A stretch of DNA of 23,472 nt from a virus (IMGVR_UViG_3300037193_003321:1-23472); one strand, 5' to 3'. Counted from the first letter of the stretch, positions 6,566 through 14,182 are shown. Program-made: numbers and translations. Notes: a model not told the origin generated them from the letters alone.

Positions 6566-8146
6566 ATGCCCAAGACCGCTCTCCGCCAGGGCCGGATCGC
6601 CGGTGTCGCCCACGGTCTCAAGAGCCTCGGCGGGATCGGCGGGAACGCGCCGGGAACCTGGGAAGCGATCGTCGCCGTCTTCGGCAACGTCGACTACCAA
6701 GGCGACCGGATCATCGCCGGCGCCTTCTCGAAGTCGCTGGCCAACTGGGCGACCTCGGGTGACCCCCTCCCCGTCATCTTCTCCCACCAGTGGGACACCC
6801 TCCCCGCCCACATCGGCACCGTCCTCGAAGCCAAGGAACTCTTCCCCGGCGACGAGGCCCTCCCGGCCGAGCTCCGAGGCAACGGCGGCCTCTGGGCGAA
6901 GTTCCGCCTCGACGTCGACCATCCGGAGACCTACGCGCCCACGATCGACCGGCTCATGAGCGAACGGCGCCTCAAGGAGTTCTCCTTTGCCTACGACGTC
7001 TTCGACGAGCGTCGCGGCTCCGACGGCGCCAACGAGCTCCTGGAGCTCGACGTCCTCGAGCTCGGCCCCACCCTCAAAGGCGCCAACCCGGCGACCAGGC
7101 TCCTGTCCCGCAGGGCCGACGCCGCCAAGTTCGTCCCCCACGCCTTCGCGCCCGGCGACGCCGACGCCGACGAGGACCCCACCCGGTGCATCCTCTGCGG
7201 CCTGACCCGCAACACCGCCGCCCACAATGCCCTCGCCCGCCTCGCCGACGGGAAGGCGGCCATCGCCTCCCACTCCACGGCGACGAGCGACGCGTCGTGG
7301 GACGGGCCCGCCAACGAGGCCAACCTGTCCACCGACGACGGCGCCGAGGTCTACCGGCAGGCCTACGCCTGGGTCGACCCCGACGGCGACCCCGACGTGA
7401 AGTCGAGCTACAAGTTCATCCACCACTTCGTCTCCGACTCCGGATCCGTCGGAGCGGCCAGCACCACCGCCTCTTCGACCGGCATTGGCATCCTCAACGG
7501 CGGCCGGGGCGGCACCACCATCCCCGACGCCGACCGCCAAGGCGTCTACAACCACCTCGCCAAGCATCTCCGCGACGCCGACATGGAACCCCCCGAGCTC
7601 GCCAGCGCCTCCGGCGAGGCGGCCGGCGACGCCGACGGGGCGAAAGCATGGGTCACCCTCGACGGTGCTCTCGAACAACGCCAGGAGGCCGTCTACCAAG
7701 CCGGCTCCCGATGGGCGGCCGACAACGAGATCGGCAACGGCGGCTTCTACGCCGCCTACCTCGAGGCGACGTTCGAGGACCGGGTCGTCCTCCTCGTCGA
7801 GGGATGGGCCGACCCCTGCTACGAGGGAACCTACTGGGAGCTCGACTACACCATCGAGACCGATGGCACCGCCACCGTCAGCAACCCCCGGGAAGTCGCG
7901 CTCCAGACGACGACCGTGGCGAAGGCCCGGGCCATGAAACATCGGGCCCGCCCGGGGTCCGCCATGCCCGAGAAGACGTCGGATACCGTCTCGGGCGAGC
8001 CACACCCCGGCAAGTCGAAGGGCAAGGCCGAGGCCCGCGAGGGTAAGGCCGAGGACCCCGAAGCGAGGACCGGATCAGGCGAAGACGGCGCCGCGGGGAA
8101 CCCCGCGAGCGCCCTGTTGGAGCTCGAGGAGCTCGAGCTCTCCTGA
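6566..8146 (+). CDS. Prohead protease with long multi-domain C-terminus
   Basis: The start has AGGAGGG at 6551-6557. Residues about 20-190 match HK97-family prohead proteases (peptidase S78): GNVDYQGDRIIAGAF, the catalytic histidine H74 in FSHQWD, and serine S140 in KEFSFAY. The enzyme cleaves scaffold and capsid delta domains during head maturation. At 526 residues it is more than twice the usual length. After the protease come a C208-x2-C211 pair with a nearby histidine (CILCGLTRN), then a domain at about 250-350 with SSYKFIHHFVS, GILNGGRGGTTIP and VYNHLAKHLRDAD, known as an extension in phage proteases and structural proteins, then a beta-rich part and a charged Lys/Glu tail that could serve as scaffold. 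The major capsid gene follows 21 bases later. The protease call is firm; roles of the later domains are inferred. Confidence 0.9.
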   Translation: MPKTALRQGRIAGVAHGLKSLGGIGGNAPGTWEAIVAVFGNVDYQGDRIIAGAFSKSLANWATSGDPLPVIFSHQWDTLPAHIGTVLEAKELFPGDEALPAELRGNGGLWAKFRLDVDHPETYAPTIDRLMSERRLKEFSFAYDVFDERRGSDGANELLELDVLELGPTLKGANPATRLLSRRADAAKFVPHAFAPGDADADEDPTRCILCGLTRNTAAHNALARLADGKAAIASHSTATSDASWDGPANEANLSTDDGAEVYRQAYAWVDPDGDPDVKSSYKFIHHFVSDSGSVGAASTTASSTGIGILNGGRGGTTIPDADRQGVYNHLAKHLRDADMEPPELASASGEAAGDADGAKAWVTLDGALEQRQEAVYQAGSRWAADNEIGNGGFYAAYLEATFEDRVVLLVEGWADPCYEGTYWELDYTIETDGTATVSNPREVALQTTTVAKARAMKHRARPGSAMPEKTSDTVSGEPHPGKSKGKAEAREGKAEDPEARTGSGEDGAAGNPASALLELEELELS

Positions 8147-8167
8147 TCCCGCGCTAAGGAGGACCCC

Positions 8168-9469
8168 ATGCCCACCAAGACTCGGGCTGAGCTCGAGGCC
8201 GAGAAGCTCGCGTTTGTCGAGAAGGCCCGCGAGATCGCGACGAAGGCCGACAACGAAGCCCGGATGCTCACCGGTGAGGAGCGGACCGAGATCACCCGCC
8301 TCGTCACCGAAGCGAAGTCCCGCCACGACGAGGTCAAGGCCATCGACGGCGACGCCGAGCTCCGCGAGAGCCTCAACGTCCTCGGCCGCCCCGTCGGCGA
8401 GCTCGCCACGGGCCCCGCCGCCGGCCCCGGCCGCGGCGTCTCCCTCGGCGAGAAGTTCACCAACTCCCCCGAGTTCAAGAACTGGCTCTCGTCCGTCGCG
8501 CCCGGCGGCATGGTCCCCGACTCCAAGGGATCCCGGGTCGGGAACTCGCCGCCGGTCGCCTTCGGGATGAAGGACGTCATCACCGGCGGATCGGTCACCA
8601 GCGCCGGCGCGCTCGTCACGCCCGACCAGCTTGGTCTCCTCGACGGCCTGGGCCAGTTCCAGCGGCCGCTCACCATCGTCGACCTCATCACCCGCGGCAC
8701 CACGGGCACCGACACCGTCGAATACGCCCGGGTGACCGGCTTCACCAACGCCGCGGCGACCGTTCCCGAGGCGACCACCGCCGGCGCCATCCCCGACCCG
8801 GACGCCGACAACACCGCCGGCCTCAAGCCGGAATCGGCGATGCTCCTCGAGAAGAAGACGGCCGTCGTGAAGACCATCGCCCACTGGCTCCCGGCCACCA
8901 AGCGGGCCCTCTCCGATGCCGCCCAGATCCGGACCCTGATCGACAACTTCCTCCGCTACGGCCTCGAGGAGGAACTCGAGGACCAGGTCCTCACCGGCAA
9001 CAGCGTCGGCGAGGACTTCGAAGGCATCCTCAACACGCCCAACACCCAGGTCCAGGCCTTCGACACCGACCTCCTCGTGACCACCCGCAAGGCCCGCACG
9101 CTCGTCCGCACCGTCGGCCGGGCCCGGCCCACCGCCTTCGTCTTCCATCCCAACGACAACGAGGCCATCGACCTCCTCCGGGACCTCAACGGCCAGTTCT
9201 ACTTCGGCGGGCCCAGCTCGGCCCCGTCGGCGCCGCTCTGGGGCCTACCCCGGGTCGAGTCGGAGGCGATGCCGGAAGGGACCGGGATGGTCGCCGACTG
9301 GCGGATGGCCGTCCTCTGGGACCGCGAGCAGGCCGCCATTCAGGTCTCCGACTCGCACGCCGACTTCTTCGTCCGGAACCTCGTCGCCATCCTCGCCGAG
9401 ATGCGAGCCGCGTTCGGCGTGATCCGGCCGAAGGCGTTCGTCGAGATCGACCTCGCCGCCGGCAGCTAA
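8168..9469 (+). CDS. Major capsid protein, HK97 fold
   Basis: The 433-residue product forms the capsid shell. Residues about 1-80 are charged and helical, as expected for the delta (scaffolding) region removed by the protease encoded next door. From about residue 130 the sequence follows HK97-type capsid proteins: SVTSAGALVTPDQ, the E-loop area around VEYARVTGFTNAAATVPE, HWLPATKRALSDAAQIRTLI for the spine region, and the C-terminal ending with FFVRNLVAILAEMRAAFGV. It has the strongest ribosome site in the window, AAGGAGG at 8156-8162, five bases before the ATG, in line with very high output. A 12-bp perfect hairpin follows the stop. Confidence 0.94.
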   Translation: MPTKTRAELEAEKLAFVEKAREIATKADNEARMLTGEERTEITRLVTEAKSRHDEVKAIDGDAELRESLNVLGRPVGELATGPAAGPGRGVSLGEKFTNSPEFKNWLSSVAPGGMVPDSKGSRVGNSPPVAFGMKDVITGGSVTSAGALVTPDQLGLLDGLGQFQRPLTIVDLITRGTTGTDTVEYARVTGFTNAAATVPEATTAGAIPDPDADNTAGLKPESAMLLEKKTAVVKTIAHWLPATKRALSDAAQIRTLIDNFLRYGLEEELEDQVLTGNSVGEDFEGILNTPNTQVQAFDTDLLVTTRKARTLVRTVGRARPTAFVFHPNDNEAIDLLRDLNGQFYFGGPSSAPSAPLWGLPRVESEAMPEGTGMVADWRMAVLWDREQAAIQVSDSHADFFVRNLVAILAEMRAAFGVIRPKAFVEIDLAAGS

Positions 9470-9480
9470 CCCGAACCCGG

Positions 9481-9516
9481 CTCCCCGGGGCCAGCATCGT
9501 CGCAGGCCCCGGGGAG
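9481..9516 (+). terminator. Strong GC hairpin after the capsid gene
   Basis: A perfect 12-bp inverted repeat (CTCCCCGGGGCC at 9481-9492 and GGCCCCGGGGAG at 9505-9516) encloses a 12-base loop. It begins 12 bases after the capsid stop and lies ahead of the next ribosome site (GGAGGG at 9528-9533). No T-run follows, so it is not a classical intrinsic terminator. It may partly end transcription, or protect the 3' end of a processed capsid message. Confidence 0.6.
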
Positions 9517-9542
9517 ACTCGTCGCGTGGAGGGAAAACCACC

Positions 9543-9824
9543 ATGCCCAGAATCCGACACGGCACTCTCGAACCCGACGAGATCGAAGAGGTCAACCTCG
9601 GCGTCGACGTCGGCGAAGTCGAGGTGATGAACGTCGACGGCGCGGAGGCGATCTACGTCCGGACTGACGGCGAAGACCCAGAAGTCGAAGGCGAGGACTC
9701 CTACGTCATCCCCGCCGTCATCGGCTCCACGGCCATCATCCCCGTCCGAACCGCCGGGCCGACCGTCGTCAAGCTCATCTCCGCCGGCACCGTCGCCTTC
9801 TCGGTCACGGCGGAGTTCGCATGA
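9543..9824 (+). CDS. Small beta-rich protein, candidate head decoration
   Basis: The 93-residue product has a GGAGGG ribosome site at 9528-9533. The sequence reads as a string of short beta strands with acidic turns (VEVMNVDGAEAIYVRTDG, then YVIPAVIGSTAIIPV and VVKLISAGTVAFSVTAEF). Small proteins with this plan (strand, T-D-G-x-x-P turn, Y-V-I-P, V-K-L-I-S-x-G-T) are frequent behind capsid or tail genes in actinobacterial phages and are thought to be virion surface proteins, though I cannot name a family. Sitting directly behind the capsid gene and overlapping the collagen-like gene by ATGA, it could decorate the capsid or anchor the collagen-like stalk. Function is inferred. Confidence 0.7.
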   Translation: MPRIRHGTLEPDEIEEVNLGVDVGEVEVMNVDGAEAIYVRTDGEDPEVEGEDSYVIPAVIGSTAIIPVRTAGPTVVKLISAGTVAFSVTAEFA

Positions 9825-10042
9825 GCCCCCGGCGGGGCGGCGGCGGCGGCGCCGAAGGACCCACGGGCCCGCCCGGGCCGCCGGGCCCGCCCGGGCCGCC
9901 CGGGCCGAAAGGCGACCCGGGCCCGGCCGGGACCTTCGCCGTCGTTGACCTCGAGGCGAGAGTCGCCACGCTCGAAACGAGCGTCGCCGAACTCACCGCC
10001 CAGCTCGTGGCCCACGCCGCCGACAAGAAGGCACACAAGTAG
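9821..10042 (+). CDS. Collagen-like protein with C-terminal coiled coil
   Basis: This 73-residue product has a short basic, glycine-rich start, then eight uninterrupted Gly-X-Y triplets (residues 13-36, mostly GPP, also GPK, GDP, GPA), then a heptad pattern from about residue 45 with L/V at 3-4 spacing (DLEARVATLETSVAELTAQL). Collagen triplets followed by a coiled coil form trimers, so it is probably a thin trimeric fibre on the virion. No membrane or signal segment is visible. The ATG overlaps the stop of the preceding small protein, and the next gene starts at the base after its stop, so expression should be coupled. Collagen-like repeats are known in phage fibres; a capsid location is inferred from position. 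Confidence 0.8.
   Translation: MSPRRGGGGGAEGPTGPPGPPGPPGPPGPKGDPGPAGTFAVVDLEARVATLETSVAELTAQLVAHAADKKAHK
9865..9900 (+). repeat. Two perfect 18-bp tandem repeats in the collagen-like gene
   Basis: The 18-base unit GGGCCCGCCCGGGCCGCC occurs at 9865-9882 and again at 9883-9900, with a partial third copy after it. Each unit encodes two Gly-Pro-Pro triplets. In-frame gain or loss of a unit would change the stalk length by six residues. Confidence 0.85.
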
Positions 10043-10552
10043 GTGCCGAGCTCGAACCTGGCGCTCGCGCCGACCGTGATCCACCTCGTGCACATCGCAG
10101 AGCCGCACCGGACCGTCCTCGACGTCGGCCCCGGCCGGGGGAAGTACGGGGTCCTCCTCCGGGAATACCTCAATGAGCCGCCCGAGGTCCTCGACGCCGT
10201 CGAGGTCGAGCCGAGCTACGTCACCAACCGACTCAAAGCGATCTACGACGAGGTCTTCATCGACGACGTCCGCAACTTCACCAACCTCGAGTTCGCCTAC
10301 TACGACGTCGTCCTCCTCGTTGACGTCATCGAGCACCTCGACAAGGACGACGGCCTCGAGCTCCTCCGGCGGATCCCCGGCCGGGTCGTCGTCTGCACCC
10401 CGGAGGAGTTCTTCGACAACGGCCCCGGCCTGCCGGCATCGGAGGAACACCGGTCCCTCTGGACCCGAGAGGACTTCGCCGCCGTCCGGACGATCGACGT
10501 CGACGCCTCCGCCCTCGGGGGAATCGTCGTCTCCCTCGCCCCGCAAGGGTGA
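10043..10552 (+). CDS. SAM-dependent methyltransferase (class I)
   Basis: The 169-residue product has the Rossmann-type methyltransferase motifs: motif I at VLDVGPGRGKYG (D27, G29, G31, G33), an acidic end of strand 2 (AVEVEPSY), and the motif-IV region DVVLLVDVIEHLDKDDG (D88, D94, E97-H98) typical of methyltransferase family 11/23 proteins acting on small molecules or sugars. No DNA-methylase catalytic motif (DPPY or PC) is seen. The GTG follows the previous stop directly, and the end overlaps the glycosyltransferase start (GTGA), which suggests the two act on the same substrate, for example a sugar added to the virion. The substrate is not readable from the sequence. Confidence 0.85.
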   Translation: MPSSNLALAPTVIHLVHIAEPHRTVLDVGPGRGKYGVLLREYLNEPPEVLDAVEVEPSYVTNRLKAIYDEVFIDDVRNFTNLEFAYYDVVLLVDVIEHLDKDDGLELLRRIPGRVVVCTPEEFFDNGPGLPASEEHRSLWTREDFAAVRTIDVDASALGGIVVSLAPQG

Positions 10553-13026
10553 ACATCCTCGCCCACGTCCACAAGGCGCCTCCAGAGCACAACGCCGGCG
10601 CCGAATGGATGCTCCTCACCATCGGCCGGGAACTCGTCCGCCGCGGCCACGAGTTCACCATCTACGCCAGCCACAACCGGCGGGCCACCACCCTCGACGG
10701 CGTCCGCATTGTCCCCAGGAGCCCAACCCGGCGCCTCGACGAGCTCCACCGCCACGCCGACCTCGTCATCACCCATCTCGACGAGACCCGGCGGGCCGTC
10801 GCCCTCGCCGGCCGCCACGGCCGCCCCGTCGTCCACCTCGTCCACAACGACCGCCAGCTCACCTACCACGGCATCACGCCGGCGGCCGCCGCCCTCGTCG
10901 TCCTCAACTCCCGGTGGATCGCCGACACCGCTGGATGGCCCGGGCCATCACTCGTCGTCCACCCACCCGTCTTCGCCGCCGACTACCGCACCACCCCCGG
11001 CGACCGGGTCACCCTCCTCAACCTCTCCGAAGCGAAAGGCGGGCCGCTGTTCTTCGACCTCGCCGAGCGGATGCCCGACGTCGGCTTCCTGGCCGTCCGG
11101 GGCGCCTACGCCGCCCAGCACAACCCACGCGGGCCCGGCCGCAACGTCGAGGTCATCGGGAACACCGCCCACGTCGTCCGCGACGTCTACGCGAGGACCC
11201 GCATCCTTCTCGTCCCCTCGAGCTACGAATCGTGGGGCCGGGTCGCCATCGAGGCGGCCGCCAGCGGGATCCCCACGATCGCCCATCCGACCCCCGGCCT
11301 CCTCGAGAGCCTCGGCCCCGCCGGGATCTTCGTCGACCGGAACGACCCCGCCGGCTGGGAACGGGAGATCCGCCGGCTCCTCGACGACGCCGACCACTAC
11401 ACCGCCGCCTCCCGCCGCGCGATAACCCGCGCGGCCGAGCTCGACCCGACCGCCCAACTCGACGCCCTCGACGCCGAACTCCGCCGCCTGGTCGACGTCG
11501 ACCGCCGGCGGCCGGTCGACTTCGCCGCCCACACCGCGCCCTACGTCGAGCATCTCGCCCCGATCTACCGGGCCATGCCCCCCGAGCACCGCGGCATCTT
11601 CTACGTCACCTCCTGGGCCCGGGCCCGGGCCGTCGAACTCGGGATCCCCGAGGACGAGCTCGTCATCGACGACGGTCACCCGCTCCCGGCCGGCGCCGAG
11701 ATCGTCGTCGCCTCCTACCGGGACCTCACCCGGGCCCGGGACCGGCCCGTCATCCTCTGCGAGCACGGCGCAGGCCAGGCCTACTCGAACCGCCACTCGA
11801 GCTACGTCGGCGGCGTCGGCCGGGAACCCGTCGTCCTCTTCGTCGTCCCCAACGACCAGGCCGCCGAACGGAACCGCCGGCGATACCCGTTCACTCCCAA
11901 CGCCGTCGTCGGCTGCCCCAAGCTCGACGAGCTCCTCACCATCCCGGCGCCGGCGGGCCCGCCGACCGTCGCCATCTCCTTCCACTGGCGATGCGACGTC
12001 GCACCCGAGGCCGGCACCGCGCTCGGCGACTATCGGCCCGTCCTCGGCGAGCTCCGCCACGGCCTGGCCGCCGCCGGCATCGATCTCATCGGCCACGGCC
12101 ATCCCGGCATCGCCGGCGAGCTAGAGGCCGTCTACGCCGAGGTCGGCATCGAGTTCGTACCCTCCTTCGTCGACGTCGTCCGCCGCGCCCATCTCTACGC
12201 CGTCGACAACTCCTCGACCCTCTTCGAATTCGCCGCCCTCGGCCGCCCCGTCGTCGTCCTCAACGCCCGCCGATACCGGCGCGGCGTCCGCCACGGCCTC
12301 CGCTTCTGGACCGAGGCCGGCGTCGGCCTCAACGTCGACGACCCGGCCGAGCTCCTCCCGACCATCCTGGCCGCCCTCGAGGACCCCGACGGCGTGAGAC
12401 GGTCCCGAGAGAGCTCCGTCGCGCGTGTCTACCCTGTCCGCGATGGGACTTCGGCACGACGGGCCGCCGCCGCGGTGGTCGCGGTAGTGGCGAAACGCTG
12501 CCTCGTATGTGGAGCCGCCCACGCCTCGTGCGGAGGCCCGACGGACGTCGTCCCGGTGGACGAACAGATGACGAGGAGCGAGCGCGTGCCAGGACCTTTG
12601 AAGCGATACCCGAACCCCGCCCGGGCCGGCGCCTACCTCAAGCTCGACGAGGAGACCGCCCGCCGCATGGGCCTCACCGGCGAACCCGTCGAGCCGCTCC
12701 CGGCGCTCCTGTCCAGCAAGACCGCCGCGGCGAGCTCCACGAGCCGCCAGGAACCGCCAGGAGCCCTGGCCGGGCCCGGACGGCCGGCGGCGTCCTCGGC
12801 GGCCGGCCCCAGGAGCGGCCCTTCCGTCCCCAAGGGCGCCATCCCGCCCGGCGGCGTCACCCACCGGGCCCGCGCCGCGGCCCGAGCCACCGAGGAGGCC
12901 ACCATGGCCGAGGAGCCCGCCCCCGCACCGGAGACGCCGGAGACGCCGGAGACGCCCGAGGTCGAACCGCAGGACAAGAAGCGGCCGGCGCCGAGCTCGC
13001 GGCGCCGGCGCAAGATCAGCGAATAG
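10549..13026 (+). CDS. Two-domain glycosyltransferase run on into small structural genes
   Basis: The open frame encodes 825 residues. Residues 1-310 are a GT-B glycosyltransferase of GT4 style: HNAGAEWMLLTIGRELVRRG near the start and an E-x7-E motif (E227, E235) in YESWGRVAIEAAASGIP. Residues about 325-640 form a second GT-B-like part resembling CDP-glycerol glycerophosphotransferases (HGAGQ at 406-410; DNSSTLFEFAALGRPVVV from D553). After an Arg/Ala linker, residues 649-825 look like unrelated phage proteins: KRCLVCGAAHASC (a C-x2-C zinc ribbon), then LKRYPNPARAGAYLKLDEE, then an acidic/basic low-complexity tail. In-frame starts with ribosome sites lie at GTG 12586 (GAGGAG 12573-12578) and ATG 12904 (GAGGAGG 12892-12898), plus GTG 12487 directly before KRC. 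So the last part may be made separately. The glycosyltransferase call is firm; acceptor and donor are unknown. Confidence 0.85.
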   Translation: MNILAHVHKAPPEHNAGAEWMLLTIGRELVRRGHEFTIYASHNRRATTLDGVRIVPRSPTRRLDELHRHADLVITHLDETRRAVALAGRHGRPVVHLVHNDRQLTYHGITPAAAALVVLNSRWIADTAGWPGPSLVVHPPVFAADYRTTPGDRVTLLNLSEAKGGPLFFDLAERMPDVGFLAVRGAYAAQHNPRGPGRNVEVIGNTAHVVRDVYARTRILLVPSSYESWGRVAIEAAASGIPTIAHPTPGLLESLGPAGIFVDRNDPAGWEREIRRLLDDADHYTAASRRAITRAAELDPTAQLDALDAELRRLVDVDRRRPVDFAAHTAPYVEHLAPIYRAMPPEHRGIFYVTSWARARAVELGIPEDELVIDDGHPLPAGAEIVVASYRDLTRARDRPVILCEHGAGQAYSNRHSSYVGGVGREPVVLFVVPNDQAAERNRRRYPFTPNAVVGCPKLDELLTIPAPAGPPTVAISFHWRCDVAPEAGTALGDYRPVLGELRHGLAAAGIDLIGHGHPGIAGELEAVYAEVGIEFVPSFVDVVRRAHLYAVDNSSTLFEFAALGRPVVVLNARRYRRGVRHGLRFWTEAGVGLNVDDPAELLPTILAALEDPDGVRRSRESSVARVYPVRDGTSARRAAAAVVAVVAKRCLVCGAAHASCGGPTDVVPVDEQMTRSERVPGPLKRYPNPARAGAYLKLDEETARRMGLTGEPVEPLPALLSSKTAAASSTSRQEPPGALAGPGRPAASSAAGPRSGPSVPKGAIPPGGVTHRARAAARATEEATMAEEPAPAPETPETPETPEVEPQDKKRPAPSSRRRRKISE
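12573..12588 (+). promoter_or_regulatory. Internal ribosome site and GTG start inside the long frame
   Basis: GAGGAG at 12573-12578 lies seven bases before an in-frame GTG at 12586. A product from here would begin with PGPLKRYPNP and an AYLKLDEETARRMGL stretch, which looks like the natural beginning of a small neck-region phage protein (146 residues to the shared stop at 13026). Confidence 0.45.
12892..12906 (+). promoter_or_regulatory. Second internal ribosome site and ATG start
   Basis: GAGGAGG at 12892-12898 lies five bases before an in-frame ATG at 12904, a better site than that of most annotated genes here. It would yield a 40-residue peptide with an ETPETPETPE repeat and a basic end (SSRRRRKISE). 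It may be real or may reflect Glu-Glu-Ala coding. Confidence 0.35.
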
Positions 13027-13029
13027 GCC

Positions 13030-13635
13030 ATGCCCGAACTCCTCGCCACCGTCGCCGAGCTCCGCATCTTCCTCGACGACCCGACCCTCGACGAGGACCG
13101 GGCCGAGCTCTTCCTCCGCATCGCCTCCGGCGAGGTCCGCGGCTACACCGGCCAGCTCTTCGACCTGGTCGAAAACGACGAGGTGATCCTCAACGGCCGG
13201 GGGACGAGGATCCTGCTCCTCCCCGAGCTCCCGGTCCTGGCCGTCACCGAGGTGCTCGAGGCCTACGCCACCACCGACGAGGCCACCATCGCCGGGCCCC
13301 TCGACGCCTCGCCGATCTACGAATGGGACGAGGACGGCGTCCTCGAACGGATCGACGGCGGAGTCTTCCGCCGCCGGCGCCGCTGGTACCAGATCACCTA
13401 CGACCACGGCTACGCCACCGTCCCCGACGAGGTCAAATCCGTCGTCCTCCGCGCCGCCGGCCGCGCGTTCGAGAACCCCGAAGGCATCCGCCAGGAAACC
13501 CTCGGCCGCTACAGCTACACCCTCGCCGGCGAACAGGCCGGCATCGGCCTCTACGCCCCCGACCGACGCGACCTCGAGCCCTACCGGCACGAGACCCGGG
13601 GTCGGGCCGGGACGGCCGCCGGAGTCGGCTCGTGA
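13030..13635 (+). CDS. Head-tail connector (adaptor, HK97 gp6-like)
   Basis: The 201-residue product begins with a helical part (LLATVAELRIFLDDPTLDE; RAELFLRIASGEVRGYTGQ) that matches the start of gp6/gp15-type adaptor proteins, which form a ring beneath the portal. A strand-rich section (RILLLPELPVLAVTEVLEAY) and TYDHGYATVPDEVKSVVLRA follow, the second being a strong signature of this family (Y-x-x-G-Y-x-x-V-P-x-x-[IV]). The last part is long and basic. It starts three bases after the preceding stop and its end overlaps the zinc-ribbon gene (GTGA). Position between capsid genes and the closure protein agrees. Confidence 0.85.
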   Translation: MPELLATVAELRIFLDDPTLDEDRAELFLRIASGEVRGYTGQLFDLVENDEVILNGRGTRILLLPELPVLAVTEVLEAYATTDEATIAGPLDASPIYEWDEDGVLERIDGGVFRRRRRWYQITYDHGYATVPDEVKSVVLRAAGRAFENPEGIRQETLGRYSYTLAGEQAGIGLYAPDRRDLEPYRHETRGRAGTAAGVGS

Positions 13636-13826
13636 ACTGTGACAACTGCGGCCGGCCGATGGCCGATCACTGTTGGGTCCACCTCATCCCCTGTTGCCCC
13701 GGGAAATGCCCGGCCACCCTCGACGAGTACCTCGAGCTCATCGACCGGGAACGGAACCAGCGGCCGGCCGAGGCCATGCTCGCCGATGAGATCCGCCGCC
13801 TCCGCTCCCTCGTGGAGACGAAGTGA
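13632..13826 (+). CDS. Zinc-ribbon miniprotein in the neck cluster
   Basis: The 64-residue product begins MNCDNCGRPMADHC (C3, C6, C14) and continues IPCCPGKCP (C21, C22, C26). The cysteine pairs could bind one or two zinc ions as a small knuckle. The second half is a single charged helix (LDEYLELIDRERNQRPAEAM). The GTG overlaps the stop of the adaptor gene, and its own TGA overlaps the GTG of the next gene. Its role is unknown; zinc miniproteins in phage late operons can be regulators or assembly factors. Confidence 0.7.
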   Translation: MNCDNCGRPMADHCWVHLIPCCPGKCPATLDEYLELIDRERNQRPAEAMLADEIRRLRSLVETK

Positions 13827-14182
13827 GCTTCCGCCGGCTCCTCGACCGGACCGTCACCCTCGTCCCCCGGGTCGTCACCGGAAAGGACGGCCGCGGCAAC
13901 GACGTCGTCGGCGACGGCACTCCCGTCCCCGGCGTCCCCGCCGGCCGGGACCTCCTCCAGGCCTCCGAGGAGATCACCAACCGGGACCAGCAGGCGAAGA
14001 CCTTCGTCTACTTCCTGCCCGCCGTCCTCGACGACGGCACTCCCGTCGCCCTCACCGGCTACGACCGGATCGTCGACGAGGACAAGACGTTCGAGGTCCG
14101 GGGCGAGCCGGAGCGGATCGTCCGTCGGCGCGGCGGCCGCCTCCACCACATCGAGGCGATCGCCTACCTCATCGAGGGTTGA
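13823..14182 (+). CDS. Head closure / head-tail joining protein
   Basis: The 119-residue product opens with FRRLLDRTVTLVPRVVTG, followed by a Gly/Asp-rich turn (GKDGRGNDVVGDG), a middle strand region ending VAGVPAGRD-like, TFVYFLPAVLDD, then GYDRIVDEDKTFEVRGEPER. A start of 'L-x-H/R-x-V-T-L-V-x-R' and the late 'G-D-x-I-x-D-x-G-x-x-F-E-V-x-G-x-P' are typical of gp16/gp7-like stopper proteins, which close the head after packaging. Length fits the family. The GTG overlaps the previous stop (GTGA). The neighbours, adaptor before and gp10-like after, give the canonical neck order. Confidence 0.8.
   Translation: MSFRRLLDRTVTLVPRVVTGKDGRGNDVVGDGTPVPGVPAGRDLLQASEEITNRDQQAKTFVYFLPAVLDDGTPVALTGYDRIVDEDKTFEVRGEPERIVRRRGGRLHHIEAIAYLIEG

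Noticed and set aside
9821-10042. Reading the GC-rich Gly-Pro repeats as a non-coding repeat or CRISPR-like array
   Set aside because: The repeat is in frame, gives perfect Gly-X-Y triplets and is followed by a heptad coiled coil.
10173-13826. A 1217-residue plus-strand frame across the glycosyltransferase region
   Set aside because: It is Arg/Pro/Ser-rich and out of frame with the methyltransferase and glycosyltransferase motifs; only its last 64 codons coincide with the real zinc-ribbon gene.
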